A DNA stretch of 64,000 bases from Clostridium peptidivorans (GCF_900205925.1 NZ_OAOD01000003.1:62001-126000); one strand, 5' to 3'. Shown: positions 34,069 to 43,995, counted from the stretch's first letter. Notes: a model not told the origin generated them from the letters alone. Program-made: numbers and translations.

Positions 34069-34178
34069 AAAATGCGAAGCATTTTTAATTAATAGTCTCT
34101 AATCTTCAATTGCTAGAATATAGATTTCTTTAAACCTTAGCAATTGCGATTAGAGATTAAAAATGCTCGCATTTTTTT
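34068..34178. terminator. Long bidirectional terminator hairpin (R3)
   Basis: AAAATGCGAAGCATTTTTAA and its partner AAAATGCTCGCATTTTTTT form the base; TCTCTAATC/GATTAGAGA and CAATTGCTA/TAGCAATTG extend it to about 110 bp. It lies between convergent genes. The closely related hairpin at 37008 shares the AATGCGAAGC start and the TCTAATC inner stem. Confidence 0.85.
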
Positions 34179-35046
34179 ATTTTTCTTTTTTTAAGGGATT
34201 ATTAGAATGAGTTTTATCCTTTTTTTTAGGTTCCGAGTTAGAATTATTTTTTTTATCAAGATCCTTCTTTGAGTTTGTATCTTTTATATTTTTATTATTA
34301 GCGTTTTCATTATTTTTATTCTTATTTTTATTTTTGTCTTTATCATCATTCTTATTCTTATTTATTTCTGCTTTTGAGTTATCGTTTGTTTTATCTTTAG
34401 AACTATTTCCGATATTTAATTTATTAAAATTTTTATTTGTATTTACTAAATTATTATTTTTGTTATTGGATTTTCCGTTGCTTGTAGAAGTTTTATTATT
34501 AATTTTTACTTCAAGTGAAATTCCATGATCGTGGACGGTAGTTTCAAAGGTTGACACATTTAAGTTTTTACCTGTTACTTCTAGACTAATGGATTTACTT
34601 GCCTTATAGTCTTCTGTAATGAATTTTTGATTTTCGCTTTCTGCCACAATTGAACATAATGCATCATTAAAATTTTTATTTTTAACATTTATATTATCTA
34701 GTATAACTTGACCATCAGAATTTAAAGCGTTAGAGTATATAACCTTATTAAATAAATTTGTTTTTAATTGGACAGATGGGTTTATGCGGAGATTTAAAGT
34801 TGCAACTGGAGTATAATAAGCACTAAGTCCACCGCCTAATAATGCAAACATAAGAAGTGCAGCAATTAATGCCTTAGGTATATTCCTAATAAAGCTAATA
34901 TTTGTGCTAGTTTTAATATACTCTTCTCCTATATTCATGCTTTTAGTAGCAAACACTTCCACAAACTCTCCTGTAGAAGTCAAAAGTACTGCTTTGCTTT
35001 TATAAATTTCAACTATTATTCCTTTAATATTATTCATTTTTATCAC
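34177..35046 (-). CDS. rsgI: RsgI-type anti-sigma factor
   Basis: The 289-aa protein is the partner of SigI. The N-terminal 50 residues form the RsgI anti-sigma domain (KGIIVEIYKSKAVLLTSTGE), followed by a membrane segment (about 56-76) and a conserved extracytoplasmic part with YYTPVATLNLRINPSVQL. The last 110 residues are a low-complexity Asn/Lys/Asp tail without any carbohydrate-binding or hydrolase module, unlike cellulolytic clostridia. The start overlaps the end of sigI by 17 bp, so the pair is co-translated. Confidence 0.9.
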   Translation of the reverse strand: MIKMNNIKGIIVEIYKSKAVLLTSTGEFVEVFATKSMNIGEEYIKTSTNISFIRNIPKALIAALLMFALLGGGLSAYYTPVATLNLRINPSVQLKTNLFNKVIYSNALNSDGQVILDNINVKNKNFNDALCSIVAESENQKFITEDYKASKSISLEVTGKNLNVSTFETTVHDHGISLEVKINNKTSTSNGKSNNKNNNLVNTNKNFNKLNIGNSSKDKTNDNSKAEINKNKNDDKDKNKNKNKNNENANNKNIKDTNSKKDLDKKNNSNSEPKKKDKTHSNNPLKKEK

Positions 35047-35716
35047 CTACGCTTATATTAAGATAAGACTTTAGATATAAATACTCATCGTTGGACATTA
35101 TTAAAAAAAGTACAATTATGTATTTTCTCCATCGTTCTAATAATTTTCTATTACAACCAGTTAAAATGGTTATTTGTTTTATAGGAAGAGATTTATTTTT
35201 TCTTATATATGTACTTATGTCATCACTTCTAGTGCAGCACAGGGCGATATTTAATAGATGACTTCTTGTATCTATATGCTTTGGAGAATGATTTATCAAA
35301 TCTGTAAATGTCAACTTAAAATTAACAAGTTCATTTTTAAGTGCATTAATCTCATCAATTCTTTGTTCACTTTCCTTTTTGATTTCGTATTGATTAATAG
35401 AGTTTTTATAATCAATATATGTAAAAGCTTCTTCATTATTATCAAATACTAGTAAAGAATTATTTTTATCTTTTCTAAAAAAGTCAATTATTGAATTATT
35501 TATAAGCACTTTGGCATAACTATGAAAATTCCCTTTAGTATGATTATAAGTATCCAAGGCTTTATTAAATGCAATCATTGCAATACTTAGTTCATCATCA
35601 TTTTCCCAATGAAGTATTCTTTTGCATATTTTATAAGTGCATCCATATATAAAATTTTTATTTTCTTCTATAAACTTATTTTTATCTTTAACATCAGAAG
35701 GATTTATATTATCCAT
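35030..35716 (-). CDS. sigI: RNA polymerase sigma factor SigI
   Basis: The 228-aa sigma factor belongs to the SigI group: region 2 contains SIAMIAFNKALDTYNHTKGNF and SYAKVLINNSIIDFFRK, and the C-terminal region 4-like part has LPIKQITILTGCNRKLLERWRKY. SigI controls heat and wall-stress or polysaccharide-responsive genes and is held inactive by RsgI. AGAAGGGGTGA precedes the ATG on the minus strand. It is divergent from the secreted protein at 35906 across a 190-bp gap. Confidence 0.92.
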   Translation of the reverse strand: MDNINPSDVKDKNKFIEENKNFIYGCTYKICKRILHWENDDELSIAMIAFNKALDTYNHTKGNFHSYAKVLINNSIIDFFRKDKNNSLLVFDNNEEAFTYIDYKNSINQYEIKKESEQRIDEINALKNELVNFKLTFTDLINHSPKHIDTRSHLLNIALCCTRSDDISTYIRKNKSLPIKQITILTGCNRKLLERWRKYIIVLFLIMSNDEYLYLKSYLNISVGDKNE

Positions 35717-35741
35717 AATTTCACCCCTTCTTATAAATATA

Positions 35742-35829
35742 TACGATCATTATAATAAATTTTAGAGGGTAAGGTAAAACTTAAAATTTGGTAATGTTCA
35801 CCCCCTTAAAAAATATATGTCTTACCGTA
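35742..35829. promoter_or_regulatory. Candidate SigI-type promoters, divergent
   Basis: On the plus strand ACCCCC (35800-35805) is followed 20 bp later by CGTA (35826-35829), pointing to the gene at 35906. On the minus strand ACCCTC (35770-35765) is followed 19 bp later by CGTA (35745-35742), pointing to sigI. SigI promoters are described as an ACCCCC-like -35 with a CGA-containing -10, usually with shorter spacing, so this is tentative. Confidence 0.3.
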
Positions 35830-35852
35830 TTGATAAGTGAAAATAATAAACA

Positions 35853-35890
35853 GTGAAATGTTTCAAGTACTTGAGATGTGTTAATTCAAA
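35853..35890 (+). repeat. R2 repeat fragment
   Basis: GTGAAATGTTTCAAGTACTT followed by GAGATGTGTTAATTC matches the first half of R2 only. It sits immediately before the ribosome site AGGAGG of the gene at 35906. Confidence 0.5.
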
Positions 35891-35905
35891 GGAGGATATT
35901 AAATT

Positions 35906-36997
35906 ATGAAAAAATCTATAACATTATTAACAGCTGTAGTAATTGCTACTACAATTAACACTAATGCCTTTGCTGCGGGGGAGGTATCTCTAAAGGAGAA
36001 GGCTGGTATAACACCAGACAGTATTATGTATAAATTAGACTGCTTAGTTGATAATTTTAAAATAAAATTATCAAAGGATGGGGAAGCAAAAATTAAGTTA
36101 TTAGTAAATATTGCTGAGGAAAGACTTGGAGAAAGCCAAGCTATGGCAGAAGAAGGTAATGAAGAACTAGCAAAAGAAAGTATGGAAGAATATAAAGAAA
36201 ACATAGAAGAAGCTCAAGAAATTTTAAAAGAAGAAATGCAAGAAGATACTGTAATAGGCGATAAAATACAAGATGATAAGAAATCAGATAACGAAGAAAG
36301 TACTGAAGAAACAACTGAAGAAAGTTCACAAGAAAATGAAGGTTTAGAAGATCTTCAGGACGAGATATTAGAAAAACAAAAACACTCAATTGAAGTTCTA
36401 AAAAGTATTAAAGATAAAGTTCCTGAAAATGCACAAGATGTAATAGCAAAAGTTATAGAAATGCAAACACAAAAGATGGAAGCTATGGCTGAAATAAAAG
36501 AAGCAAGAGAAGAATTAAAGGAAGCTAAAAAAGATCTTAATATAGTTAGAAAGAGTTTAAATGAAGCTAATAAATCAGGAGATGACGAAGCAATAAAAGC
36601 AGTTAAAGATTCTTATGAAAAAAGTTTAGCTGATTATAATAAGCAAAAAGAGGAATTAAAAGTTTTAGTACAAGCTAAAAATACAAACAAGATAAGTGTA
36701 GGGGAAGCAAAGAAGGAAGATAAGAAAGTAGAGAAAGCAGCTGATGATGTAAATAAAACAGAAACTAATACTAAAGAAACACAAATTAGTAATAAACAAG
36801 ATAATTCTACTGATAATATAGTTGATAACACTAATAATACAACTAAAACTAAGAATATAAATAATGTTTCAACTAAAAGAAAAACTGAAATTAGAGCTAA
36901 AGATGAGACTATAAATAAAGCAAAAGACAATAATCCATCATCAGATAAGCAAAAAGCTAAGGGAAAAACTGAAAAAGAAGCTAAACAAAATAATTAA
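35906..36997 (+). CDS. Secreted DUF5667-like protein with coiled-coil tail
   Basis: The 363-aa protein has a signal peptide ending near NAFA-AG, then the segment LKEKAGITPDSIMYKLDCLV with following KLLVNIAEERLGE, characteristic of the DUF5667 domain. The rest is highly charged and helical (several Glu/Lys-rich stretches), ending in an Asn/Thr/Lys-rich tail. DUF5667 proteins are extracytoplasmic and often lie near sigma factor genes; the function is unknown. It lies divergent from sigI. AAAGGAGG precedes the ATG. Confidence 0.82.
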   Translation: MKKSITLLTAVVIATTINTNAFAAGEVSLKEKAGITPDSIMYKLDCLVDNFKIKLSKDGEAKIKLLVNIAEERLGESQAMAEEGNEELAKESMEEYKENIEEAQEILKEEMQEDTVIGDKIQDDKKSDNEESTEETTEESSQENEGLEDLQDEILEKQKHSIEVLKSIKDKVPENAQDVIAKVIEMQTQKMEAMAEIKEAREELKEAKKDLNIVRKSLNEANKSGDDEAIKAVKDSYEKSLADYNKQKEELKVLVQAKNTNKISVGEAKKEDKKVEKAADDVNKTETNTKETQISNKQDNSTDNIVDNTNNTTKTKNINNVSTKRKTEIRAKDETINKAKDNNPSSDKQKAKGKTEKEAKQNN

Positions 36998-37007
36998 AAA
37001 ATAAAAT

Positions 37008-37135
37008 TTAAATGCGAAGCACTTTTTAGATCCTAGTTTCTAATCTTTAGTCGCTATAGTAAAGGATTATTAATTCCTTTGCCAATGGTTAAAGATTGCA
37101 GATTAGTGATTTAAAGGATGTTTCGCTTTTTTTCA
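37008..37135 (+). terminator. Long terminator hairpin (R3)
   Basis: Base arms AAATGCGAAGCACTTTTTAG and GGATGTTTCGCTTTTTTT, inner arms TAATCTTTA/TAAAGATTG and AAAGGA/TCCTTT, about 125 bp. It follows the secreted protein gene by 10 bp. The remaining 200 bp to maf show nothing identifiable. Confidence 0.8.
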
Positions 37136-37337
37136 ATATACGACAATAGTTTCCATAAACAAAAAAATTTTAACAATATTGTATATAGACTTGTTTAACA
37201 AATTATTAAATGTTAAACTATTAAAAGATATAAAGTAAATGACATTAATTTATTTATGAAACGTGTTCTGTGTAAGATATAAATTAGGTAAAAATGGAAA
37301 TAATATTACATGGAAAACTTAAAAAGGCGATGATAAA

Positions 37338-37916
37338 ATGGAAATAATATTAGCATCAGCTTCTGAAAGAAGAAAAGAGCTACTAAAAAGAATAGTTAAT
37401 GACTATGAGGTAATTACAAGTGACTTTGATGAATCTAAAGTTGAATTTCATGGAAGTGAAGATGAATATGTAATGAAAATTGCAGAAGGAAAAGCTTTGA
37501 CAGTAGCAAAAAAATTCTCAAAGGGAAATAAGATAGTGATTGGATGTGACACAGCAGTATTTTTTGAAAACAAAGTATTAGGTAAGCCTAAAAATCCTCA
37601 AGATGCTTTTGAAATGCTTAATATGTTAAGTGGTAATGTTCATAAAGTGTATTCAGGGTTAGCTATAGTTGATATATCAAAAAATATAGTAAAAAAAGAG
37701 TGTGTATGTACAGAGGTGAAATTTTCCAAACTATCTACTGACCAAATATTAAATTACATAAAAACCGGAGAGCCTATGGATAAAGCAGGGGCTTATGGCA
37801 TACAAGGTTATGGTGGAATTTTTGTTGAAAAAATTCATGGATGTTATTATAATGTTGTAGGACTGCCGATAAACAAATTGTATGGAATGTTAGAGGAAAT
37901 ATCAGCGCAGGGTTAA
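37338..37916 (+). CDS. maf: Maf family nucleotide pyrophosphatase
   Basis: The 192-aa protein begins with the Maf signature [19 protein letters not shown] and has [20 protein letters not shown] and the [20 protein letters not shown] end. Maf proteins hydrolyse non-canonical or modified nucleoside triphosphates (dTTP/UTP type) and influence septation. It opens the shape/division cluster as in Bacillus and clostridia. A complete R2 repeat separates it from radC. Confidence 0.95.
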   Translation: MEIILASASERRKELLKRIVNDYEVITSDFDESKVEFHGSEDEYVMKIAEGKALTVAKKFSKGNKIVIGCDTAVFFENKVLGKPKNPQDAFEMLNMLSGNVHKVYSGLAIVDISKNIVKKECVCTEVKFSKLSTDQILNYIKTGEPMDKAGAYGIQGYGGIFVEKIHGCYYNVVGLPINKLYGMLEEISAQG

Positions 37917-37950
37917 AAGTAAACATGAGTTATAAGGAAGCATGATTTAT

Positions 37951-38020
37951 AATGAAGCATCTTAATGAATTGAGATGTACTGGTTTGCAGCGAAATTATG
38001 AGTTTCTGCAAATCATGCAG
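37951..38020 (+). repeat. R2 repeat, complete copy
   Basis: The first stem is CATCTTA with TGAGATG; the second is TGGTTTGCAG with CTGCAAATCA, enclosing CGAAATTATGAGTTT, and the unit ends CATGCAG. The second stem has different bases from the copies at 6641 and 44026 but keeps pairing. Confidence 0.8.
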
Positions 38021-38059
38021 GGATGGGGGTAAAGCCAATCTATAAAAGGAGTAATTAAA

Positions 38060-38746
38060 ATGAATGATTCTTTAAAGATTATGGATTTACCTGAAAACGA
38101 AAGGCCTAGAGAAAGACTTTTTAAATATGGCCCAGAAGTATTATCAAACATAGAACTTTTGGCAATTATCCTTAGAACAGGAACTAAGAACGAGAACATA
38201 TTAAACCTATGCGGTAAGCTGATGAAGGATTTAGGAGGATTAAATGGCCTTATAAACTCTTCAACAGATGAGCTGATGAATATTCAAGGTATAGGAAGTG
38301 CTAAGGCTGCTCAAATAATGGCATTAAGTGAAATATCAAAGAGATTTAAGTCTTATAAATCTGGGGAAGAATGTAAAGTTATGAAGCCTCAGGATGCAGC
38401 AAACATTGTAATGGAAGAAATGAGATACTTAAAAAAAGAAATTTTAAAAGTAATAATGTTAAATACAAAAAATACAGTGATAAAAGTTAAGGATGTTTCT
38501 ATAGGGAGTTTAAATTCTTCCATTGTTCATCCCAGAGAAGTATTTAATGAAGCAATTAAAAATAGTAGTTTTTCTATAATTATATGTCATAATCATCCAT
38601 CTGGTGATCCCAGTCCAAGTAATGAAGATTTAAATATTACGAAGAGACTTAATGAGTGTAGCAAAATAATAGGAATAGAGCTACTAGATCACATAATAAT
38701 TGGAGATGGAGTTTATATAAGTTTAAAAGAAAAAGGTATATTGTAA
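38060..38746 (+). CDS. radC: RadC family JAB/MPN-domain protein
   Basis: The 228-aa protein starts with NERPRERLFKYGPEVLSNIE, has a helix-hairpin-helix region (MNIQGIGSAKAAQIMALSE) and the JAMM metal motif HNHPSGDPSPSNED. RadC was once tied to DNA repair but its biochemical role is unclear. maf-radC-mreB is a conserved order. AAAGGAG precedes the ATG. Confidence 0.96.
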   Translation: MNDSLKIMDLPENERPRERLFKYGPEVLSNIELLAIILRTGTKNENILNLCGKLMKDLGGLNGLINSSTDELMNIQGIGSAKAAQIMALSEISKRFKSYKSGEECKVMKPQDAANIVMEEMRYLKKEILKVIMLNTKNTVIKVKDVSIGSLNSSIVHPREVFNEAIKNSSFSIIICHNHPSGDPSPSNEDLNITKRLNECSKIIGIELLDHIIIGDGVYISLKEKGIL

Positions 38747-38765
38747 ATTGAAAGGAGAAAATTAG

Positions 38766-39779
38766 ATGCGTTTATTTGGAATATCTAGAGATTTGGGTAT
38801 AGATCTTGGAACTGCTAATACTCTTGTATATGTAAAGGGAAAGGGAATACAGCTTCGTGAACCATCAGTAGTTGCTATAAATACTAATACTAAAAAGGTT
38901 TTAGCTGTAGGTGATGAAGCAAAGCAAATGATAGGAAGAACTCCAGGAAACATTGTAGCTATAAGACCAATGAAGGATGGAGTTATTGCGGATTTTGATG
39001 TCACTCAAGCAATGATTAAGAAATTTATTGAAAAAGTAAGCCCTAAAAGTGCTTTTACAAGTCCAAGAATAGTAATATGTTATCCATCAGGAGTAACGCA
39101 AGTAGAAAAGAGATCTATTGAAGAAGCAGCAAAGCTTGCAGGAGCAAGAGAAGTACATCTTTTAGAAGAACCAATGGCTTCAGCAATTGGAGCAGGCCTT
39201 CCTGTAAATGAACCAACAGGAAGCATGATTGTAGACATTGGAGGAGGAACTACAGAAGTTGCTATTATATCCTTAGGAGGAATAGTTACAAGTAAATCCT
39301 TAAGAGTGGCTGGAGATGAGCTTGATCAATCTATAATTAATTACGTAAAGAAGCAATATAACCTTATGGTAGGTGAAAGAACAGCAGAAAATATAAAAAT
39401 AGAATTAGGTTCTGCTTATGAGCTAGAAGAAGAAATTTCAATGCAAATAAGAGGCCGTGATTTAATAACTGGACTTCCAAAGGTTATTGATATTACAAGC
39501 ACTGAAGTTAGAGAAGCATTAAGAGAACCTATAGCAGCTATTGTTGATGCTATAAAAAGTACTTTAGAAAAAACACCACCAGAGCTTGCAGCAGACATAA
39601 TGGATAAAGGTATAATGCTTGCTGGTGGAGGAGCAATGCTAAGAGGACTTGATAAGCTTATATATGATGAAACACACATGCCTGTTCATACAGCTGAACT
39701 TCCTATTGATTGTGTTGCACTTGGAGCAGGAAAAGCATTAGATACTTTAGATAAACTTTCAGAAAGTAAGAAAAGATAA
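38766..39779 (+). CDS. mreB: Rod-shape protein MreB
   Basis: The 337-aa actin-like protein forms membrane filaments that direct sidewall synthesis. Phosphate-binding motifs [17 protein letters not shown] and [17 protein letters not shown] are intact and the length is normal. AAAGGAGAAAA lies 6 nt before the ATG. It leads mreBCD. Confidence 0.97.
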   Translation: MRLFGISRDLGIDLGTANTLVYVKGKGIQLREPSVVAINTNTKKVLAVGDEAKQMIGRTPGNIVAIRPMKDGVIADFDVTQAMIKKFIEKVSPKSAFTSPRIVICYPSGVTQVEKRSIEEAAKLAGAREVHLLEEPMASAIGAGLPVNEPTGSMIVDIGGGTTEVAIISLGGIVTSKSLRVAGDELDQSIINYVKKQYNLMVGERTAENIKIELGSAYELEEEISMQIRGRDLITGLPKVIDITSTEVREALREPIAAIVDAIKSTLEKTPPELAADIMDKGIMLAGGGAMLRGLDKLIYDETHMPVHTAELPIDCVALGAGKALDTLDKLSESKKR

Positions 39780-39781
39780 AC

Positions 39782-40627
39782 ATGGGATTTTTGAAAAATA
39801 AACTGACAGTAACAATAATTGTTCTGTCAGTTACATTTTTAATAATAATTGGCTATAGTGCCAAAAGAGATAGGGTATCTTTTGTTGAAAGTAGTGTAGG
39901 TGGAGCTTTAAATACTGTACAAGGAGGCTTGTACAACTCGGGCAGTGGTGTGAAAGATTTTTTAGGTTTTCTGTTGAATTTTAATGTAATAAGGGAAGAA
40001 AATAGTAAACTTAAAGCTAGAAATAACGAACTAGAAAGTAAGGCGTTAGAGTATGACGCTTTAAAAAATGAAAATGAAAGATTAAGAGAAATGCTTAACT
40101 TTAAAAATCAAAATTACCAATATAATTATATAGGATGCGACATAATTGGTAAAAGTGGAGGGAATTTCTTAGACGAATTTACTATTAACAAGGGGAAAAA
40201 TGATGGAATAGAAAGACAGATGGTAGTAGTTACCGCTCAAGGACTAGTAGGCCAAGTTACATCTGTAGGGAATAGTTGGGCTATTGTACAAACTCTTTCT
40301 AATGAAAATATTGCAGTAAGTGGAATCGTTCAGAGCACTAGAGAAAGTGTAGGAATTATAAAGGGACATAGGGATAGTGACAATACACAGTTAGCAAAAA
40401 TATATTATCTACCTTTAGATTCAAAAATAAAGGAAAATGATGTAATACTTACATCAGGACTTGGTGGGCTATATCCTAAGGGTATTAGGATTGGTTATGT
40501 TATAGGTGTAGAAGAGGATAAAGGAAAAGTAATGAAAAATGCAGTTATTAAACCCTATGTAGATTTAAATAAGTTAGAAGAAGTTTTTGTAGTAGTTCCA
40601 AAAAATAAAATAGACAAAACATATTAA
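39782..40627 (+). CDS. mreC: Rod-shape protein MreC
   Basis: The 281-aa protein has one membrane helix (about 9-25), a coiled coil (about 72-108, including ENSKLKARNNELESKAL) and the extracytoplasmic beta domain. It links MreB to the penicillin-binding protein. The start is 2 bp after the mreB stop. Confidence 0.95.
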   Translation: MGFLKNKLTVTIIVLSVTFLIIIGYSAKRDRVSFVESSVGGALNTVQGGLYNSGSGVKDFLGFLLNFNVIREENSKLKARNNELESKALEYDALKNENERLREMLNFKNQNYQYNYIGCDIIGKSGGNFLDEFTINKGKNDGIERQMVVVTAQGLVGQVTSVGNSWAIVQTLSNENIAVSGIVQSTRESVGIIKGHRDSDNTQLAKIYYLPLDSKIKENDVILTSGLGGLYPKGIRIGYVIGVEEDKGKVMKNAVIKPYVDLNKLEEVFVVVPKNKIDKTY

Positions 40628-40637
40628 GGTGATAAGA

Positions 40638-41129
40638 ATGAAAAAAATTTTAACTTTGGCAGGCTTGACTATCATTATGGTAATTTTAGATAACTCGGTG
40701 GTGCCCTTTTTTTCTATAAAGGGCTTTTCACCTAGTTTATTATTTACATTTATAATCAGCTATTCTATAGTAAATGGATACTCAGAAGGACTTTGGCTAG
40801 GGGCATTTGCGGGGTTATTTCAAGATATCTATTTTGCAAATGTTCTTGGTGTAAATGCTTTGGCTAATATGATATGTGCTGTGATATCAGGGTTTATAGG
40901 GGAAAGCATATTTAAAGAAAAAACTCTTATACCTGTAATATCAAGTTTTGCTATGAGTATATTTAAAGGAATTTTGGTTTTTGTGATTCTATATGTAATA
41001 GGAGTAGGAATGAGTTTTAGATTTGTGTTTTTTAACAGCTTATATAATTTATTTTTATCTATACCTGTATATAGACTAACTTATAAGTTATGTAATAAAG
41101 ATTATATGAAGCGAAAATGGAAATTTTAA
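40638..41129 (+). CDS. mreD: Rod-shape protein MreD
   Basis: The 163-aa membrane protein has about five helices and the family segments NSVVPFFSIKGFSPSLL and GLFQDIYFANVLGVNALANM. The ATG at 40638 is preferred to the GTG at 40629 because AAGGTGAT is then its ribosome site. The gene is 10 bp after mreC and 14 bp before the PBP gene. Confidence 0.93.
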   Translation: MKKILTLAGLTIIMVILDNSVVPFFSIKGFSPSLLFTFIISYSIVNGYSEGLWLGAFAGLFQDIYFANVLGVNALANMICAVISGFIGESIFKEKTLIPVISSFAMSIFKGILVFVILYVIGVGMSFRFVFFNSLYNLFLSIPVYRLTYKLCNKDYMKRKWKF

Positions 41130-41143
41130 AGGAATGGTGAGCT

Positions 41144-43990
41144 ATGAAAGAAAAAAAGAAAAAGTTTAATAGGTATACTGCTTTTTTTGTAGTAATGGCT
41201 GTAATTTATTCTATTATAGGAAGTAAACTTATTAGCCTACAAGTAGTTAAAACAGAGGAATATAGTGAAAGAGCAAATACTAGAGCAATTACAGAAGTAC
41301 CAGATCCAGCTCCTCGTGGAAATATTATAGATAAAAATAATATAGTGCTTGCAACTAGCCGTCAAAGTTATATGCTTGTATACAATGAAACAGATGAAAG
41401 TAAAAAGTATTTCTTTGAAACCATGGATAAAGTATTTAAACTTCTTGATGATAATAAAGAGCAACAACAAGACGATTTTGAATTAAAGATAAATCCTTTT
41501 AGATTTGAATTCAAAACAGATGATGTAAATGCTAAAAAGATTTTAGAAGTAAGATTTAAAAGAGATAGAGGATTAAATGAAGAAGTACAAAAAAGATTAT
41601 TCCCAGATAAAAAAGAAAAGTTAACTAAAGAAGAAGAAAAACAAATAGATGAAGAACTATTAAAGATTTCTCCTGAAGAGACTTTTAACTATTTAGTAAA
41701 ACAATATGACATAACTCCAAAGGCTGATTTTAAAAATCTTTTAGCACAATATAAGATATCCCCAGATGAAGCTCTAAGTGAAATTGTTAAAAGATTTAAT
41801 ATAAAAGATCAAGCAAATTTAAAGGCTAAATTAGAAGAGTATAAAAATAATACTAAAAATTCAAAAACTATTTTAGCAGAGTTAATAGAAGATTATGGTA
41901 TAGATAAACTTCAATATAGCGTAGAAAAACAACGAAAATATATGATTGTAAAAGATACAATTAAAATGCAGAGTTTTTCTGGTTATAAGCCTGTAACCAT
42001 AGGAAGCAATATAAAAAAAGAAACAGCTTTTATATTTTTAGAAAGATTAAATGATCTTCCTGGTATAGATGTAAGTACTCAGCCACTAAGAACCTATCCT
42101 TATGAAGAGCTTGGTTCATCATTTTTAGGATATATATCAAAGATTAGTGGAAATACAGAAAAGTATGCTGAGAAAGGATATGATGTAAGTAGTGACTATG
42201 TGGGAACCGCAGGACTTGAGTATGTATATGAAGATAGGCTCAAAGGCTCTAAAGGTGGAAGAATAGTTAAACTTAATAAACAAGGTAGAATAATAGAGGA
42301 ACTAGGAAGAAGAGAGCCATACCCTGGAGAAACTCTTAAACTTACTATTGATAAGAATGTGCAGTTAGCAGCAGAAAAGTCATTAGACAAGGTAATGGAA
42401 AAATTAAGAAAAAATCCTTCGGTAAGTTATGATGGAGTCAATACATCTAATGCAACAAGGGGAGCAGCTGTAGCTATAGACGTAAATACAGGTGGAGTGT
42501 TAGCTTTGGCAAGCAGACCAGGCTTTGATCCAAATGTATTTTCTACTCCAGGAAAGCTTACTACAGAATTATATAATAAGTTTTTTAATCCTGATTTAGA
42601 GGCATTTGGAAAAGACTATATAAGTAGTAGGGGACTTCCTGTAACTTTAGATGAGATATTCCCTCCAGTAGATAGCTCAAGCAAGGGAAGCAAAGTTTTG
42701 AGAAAGGATCCATACGATATTTATCCAAAACCTTTTTATAATTATGCTACTTCATCACTCACTGCACCAGGATCTACTTTTAAACCATTAACTGCTATAG
42801 CGGGTATGGAGGAGGGTGTATTATCACCTACTGAAACAATATACGATGCATTGGTTTATACAAAACATGGATACAATGGTAGGAGTTGGAATGCATCTAG
42901 TAAAGGAAATATAAATGTAGTTGAGGCGTTAGCGTATTCTAATAACTACTTTTTTTATGAAGTAGGAGATAGACTTTATCAAAGAGGACTTGATACTTTA
43001 GCAAAATATGCTTGGAAGTTTGGACTTGGAGTAGATCCAAATTCAAAAGAAGACCCATCTACAGGTATAGAAATACCAGAAAATTATGGGCAAGTATTTA
43101 ATGTTCAATCTGTAAAAAATACTTCGTCCATATATCATCTATGGAACTTGTATGAGGATTTGAGAAAAATTAGAAAAAACAAAAGTACAGGCGAATATGA
43201 AGGAATAGACATTGAGATAAAGAATGGAGAAAGTAAAGAACTAACAGATCTTAAAGGCAAGATACAAGATACAATAAGACAACAAATGAGATATAATAAT
43301 GTTAAAGATTTTTCTAAGACTATGACAGGATTATTTAAACAGCTTATAGCATTGGATAAGAATTTAAAAGATAAAAACTTTACAGACAGTGATATAAATA
43401 TTGCAATAAGTAAAATTAATCAATCTGTAAATTCAGTAATTGAAGAAGCAACTAGACCAGGTAACGTATATAATGCCGCAATAGGGCAGGGTACAAATCA
43501 ATTTACTCCTCTTCAACTGGCAAATTATATAGCGATGATTGCTAATGGAGGTAAAAGATACAAGCTTCATTTAGTTGATTCGTTTTTAGATTCAAATAAT
43601 AATGTGATTCAAAAGATAGAACCAGAAGTTATAGATGAAATAAAATTAAAACCAGAAACCTTAAAGGCAGTAAAAGAGGGAATGCTTGCGGTTACTTCTT
43701 ATGATGAAGGAACTGGATCTACAGTACTTAAAGATTTCCCTATTCAAACTGCTGGTAAAACTGGATCAGCTACATTTAATGAAAAGTTACAGGATAAAAT
43801 AGGAAGAACTTCCTCTGCAGTATATGTTGGATTTGCTCCATATAATAATCCTCAAATTGCAATATGTGTATTAATATTTGATGGAGGACATGGGGCCGCA
43901 TCAGCTGAAGTTGCAAAAGCTATGTATGAAGGATATTTTAGGGAAGAGTTAGCTAAGATGAATTATACATCAGAATTTAAATTTGACTAA
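41144..43990 (+). CDS. Penicillin-binding protein 2 (elongation transpeptidase)
   Basis: The 948-aa class B penicillin-binding protein cross-links sidewall peptidoglycan with RodA. After an N-terminal anchor (about 11-31) comes the dimerisation domain, here enlarged by a Lys/Glu-rich insertion (about 85-260) with three similar helical units (176-190, 206-220, 239-253). The transpeptidase has STFK with Ser 544, SNN and KTGSA motifs. A second insertion lies between SNN and KTG. It is much longer than the E. coli protein (633 aa). It sits after mreD and before minC. Confidence 0.94.
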   Translation: MKEKKKKFNRYTAFFVVMAVIYSIIGSKLISLQVVKTEEYSERANTRAITEVPDPAPRGNIIDKNNIVLATSRQSYMLVYNETDESKKYFFETMDKVFKLLDDNKEQQQDDFELKINPFRFEFKTDDVNAKKILEVRFKRDRGLNEEVQKRLFPDKKEKLTKEEEKQIDEELLKISPEETFNYLVKQYDITPKADFKNLLAQYKISPDEALSEIVKRFNIKDQANLKAKLEEYKNNTKNSKTILAELIEDYGIDKLQYSVEKQRKYMIVKDTIKMQSFSGYKPVTIGSNIKKETAFIFLERLNDLPGIDVSTQPLRTYPYEELGSSFLGYISKISGNTEKYAEKGYDVSSDYVGTAGLEYVYEDRLKGSKGGRIVKLNKQGRIIEELGRREPYPGETLKLTIDKNVQLAAEKSLDKVMEKLRKNPSVSYDGVNTSNATRGAAVAIDVNTGGVLALASRPGFDPNVFSTPGKLTTELYNKFFNPDLEAFGKDYISSRGLPVTLDEIFPPVDSSSKGSKVLRKDPYDIYPKPFYNYATSSLTAPGSTFKPLTAIAGMEEGVLSPTETIYDALVYTKHGYNGRSWNASSKGNINVVEALAYSNNYFFYEVGDRLYQRGLDTLAKYAWKFGLGVDPNSKEDPSTGIEIPENYGQVFNVQSVKNTSSIYHLWNLYEDLRKIRKNKSTGEYEGIDIEIKNGESKELTDLKGKIQDTIRQQMRYNNVKDFSKTMTGLFKQLIALDKNLKDKNFTDSDINIAISKINQSVNSVIEEATRPGNVYNAAIGQGTNQFTPLQLANYIAMIANGGKRYKLHLVDSFLDSNNNVIQKIEPEVIDEIKLKPETLKAVKEGMLAVTSYDEGTGSTVLKDFPIQTAGKTGSATFNEKLQDKIGRTSSAVYVGFAPYNNPQIAICVLIFDGGHGAASAEVAKAMYEGYFREELAKMNYTSEFKFD

Positions 43991-43995
43991 TTGAT

